DNA of 16,174 nt, taken from positions 1 to 16,174 of the forward strand of contig JACRTZ010000171.1 in NCBI GenBank assembly GCA_014304965.1, given 5' to 3'. Below, piece after piece: positions 15,735 through 16,174 of this stretch. Made by a program: the position numbers and the translations under genes. The DNA comes from Vulcanimicrobiota bacterium (lineage in GTDB: Bacteria; Vulcanimicrobiota; Vulcanimicrobiia; Vulcanimicrobiales; Vulcanimicrobiaceae). How positions within the stretch are numbered: the stretch's first letter is position 1; every line of letters begins with the position of its first letter. The notes under the pieces were generated by a model, which did no database searches, had not been told where the DNA came from, and was given only the letters and a program-made list of their open reading frames with translations.

Positions 15735-15786
15735 GCGGAATAGAAAAAGGGCCCGGCAACTCTGCCGGGCCCTTTTTCTATTCCGC
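15735..15786. terminator. Bidirectional terminator, perfect 24-bp hairpin
   Basis: The arms 15735-15758 and 15763-15786 are exact reverse complements with a 4-nt loop (ACTC). The core GGGCCCGGCA/TGCCGGGCCC is flanked by A5 and T5 runs, so it has a U-tract on either strand. It lies between two convergent genes and should stop transcription from both. The pairing continues 9 bp beyond the U-tract (CTATTCCGC), which is longer than needed. Confidence 0.9.
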
Positions 15787-15799
15787 TACGAGCGAGGCG

Positions 15800-16174
15800 T
15801 TAGTAAACCGTGGTCGCGGTGAAGGGGGAGCTCGTGATATCGGCCTGTCCGTTGGCGCCGGTGATGGCCGGCGTCTGGGACGTGCTGAACGGGTACGCTG
15901 CCGCCGTCTCCCCGTAGTTGAAGCCTACCGCATAGACGCGGAAGGAATCACCGGTGCAAATGCTGCGCGTGTTCGAGACAGCACCCGGTCCGGTCGGTCC
16001 GAGATTCGGCGGCAGAACGAGCGTCTGATTCCCGACGGTCGTCGTCCGGATCGTGTAGTAGACCGGACGCGCTTGCGATCCGGGGTAGCAGTCCGGCGCC
16101 CCGGCGGCCGAGTCACGCACGATCACGTAGGCGTCGGTGACGCCCGCCGGCACCGTGACGTTGATCGAGAGCCC
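15800..16174 (-). CDS. Partial hypothetical protein, probably exported and beta-rich (C-terminal part)
   Basis: The frame runs from a TAA at 15800 to the window edge without a stop, so the N-terminus lies outside. The GTG at 16153 is an internal valine codon, not a start. The visible 124 residues are rich in Thr, Gly, Ser, Val and aromatic residues, with alternating patterns such as PVYYTIRTTTVGNQTLVLPP and DSFRVYAVGFNYGETAA. This suggests beta strands of an exported or surface protein. Two cysteines (in APDCYPG and SICTGD) could pair. No family is recognised. It converges on the secreted-protein gene and shares its terminator. Confidence 0.75.
   Translation of the reverse strand, partial: GLSINVTVPAGVTDAYVIVRDSAAGAPDCYPGSQARPVYYTIRTTTVGNQTLVLPPNLGPTGPGAVSNTRSICTGDSFRVYAVGFNYGETAAAYPFSTSQTPAITGANGQADITSSPFTATTVY

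Overview
This 16.2 kb window is high-GC, densely coded bacterial chromosome. The organism looks like a diderm, because the window carries a TolC-type outer-membrane channel with a MacA-type adaptor. However, its DnaK lacks the extra N-terminal segment of proteobacterial DnaK and reads like the Firmicutes form, and its RNA-decay enzyme is RNase J. That mix suits a diderm lineage near Terrabacteria, for example a candidate phylum such as Eremiobacterota. The placement is an inference from protein style, not a computed result. No mobile element, CRISPR array, tRNA or rRNA was seen.

Layout. (1) Positions 28-3363, minus strand, hold two protein-quality genes: dnaK, and upstream of it a membrane-anchored HtrA-type serine protease with its own terminator. 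The dnaK leader contains short inverted repeats that could form alternative hairpins. (2) Positions 3504-11518, minus strand, form a long, tightly packed run transcribed right to left: a small possibly exported protein, a Yip1-like membrane protein with an unresolved 5' end, a second Yip1-like protein, a TolC-like channel, a MacA/HlyD-like adaptor, two separate MacB-type permeases and a stand-alone LolD/MacB-type ATPase. From the second Yip1 gene to the ATPase every junction overlaps by 1-8 nt. This reads as one tripartite export machine. (3) Positions 11511-14996, plus strand, encode RNase J, a small Tat-signal protein and an amidase-signature enzyme. The Tat protein and amidase overlap by ATGA and look like the two halves of a normally single exported amidase. 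(4) Positions 15097-15714, plus strand, encode a small secreted protein. It converges on a secreted-type protein cut by the window edge, and the two share a perfect 24-bp hairpin terminator.

The most interesting points are the operon with two Yip1-like genes and two distinct MacB permeases, the apparently split Tat amidase, the reading-frame break at the start of the first Yip1 gene, and the RNase J and small-protein genes that overlap head to head with interleaved ribosome-binding sites. No intergenic stretch exceeds about 300 bases. No wholly new system can be claimed from sequence alone.
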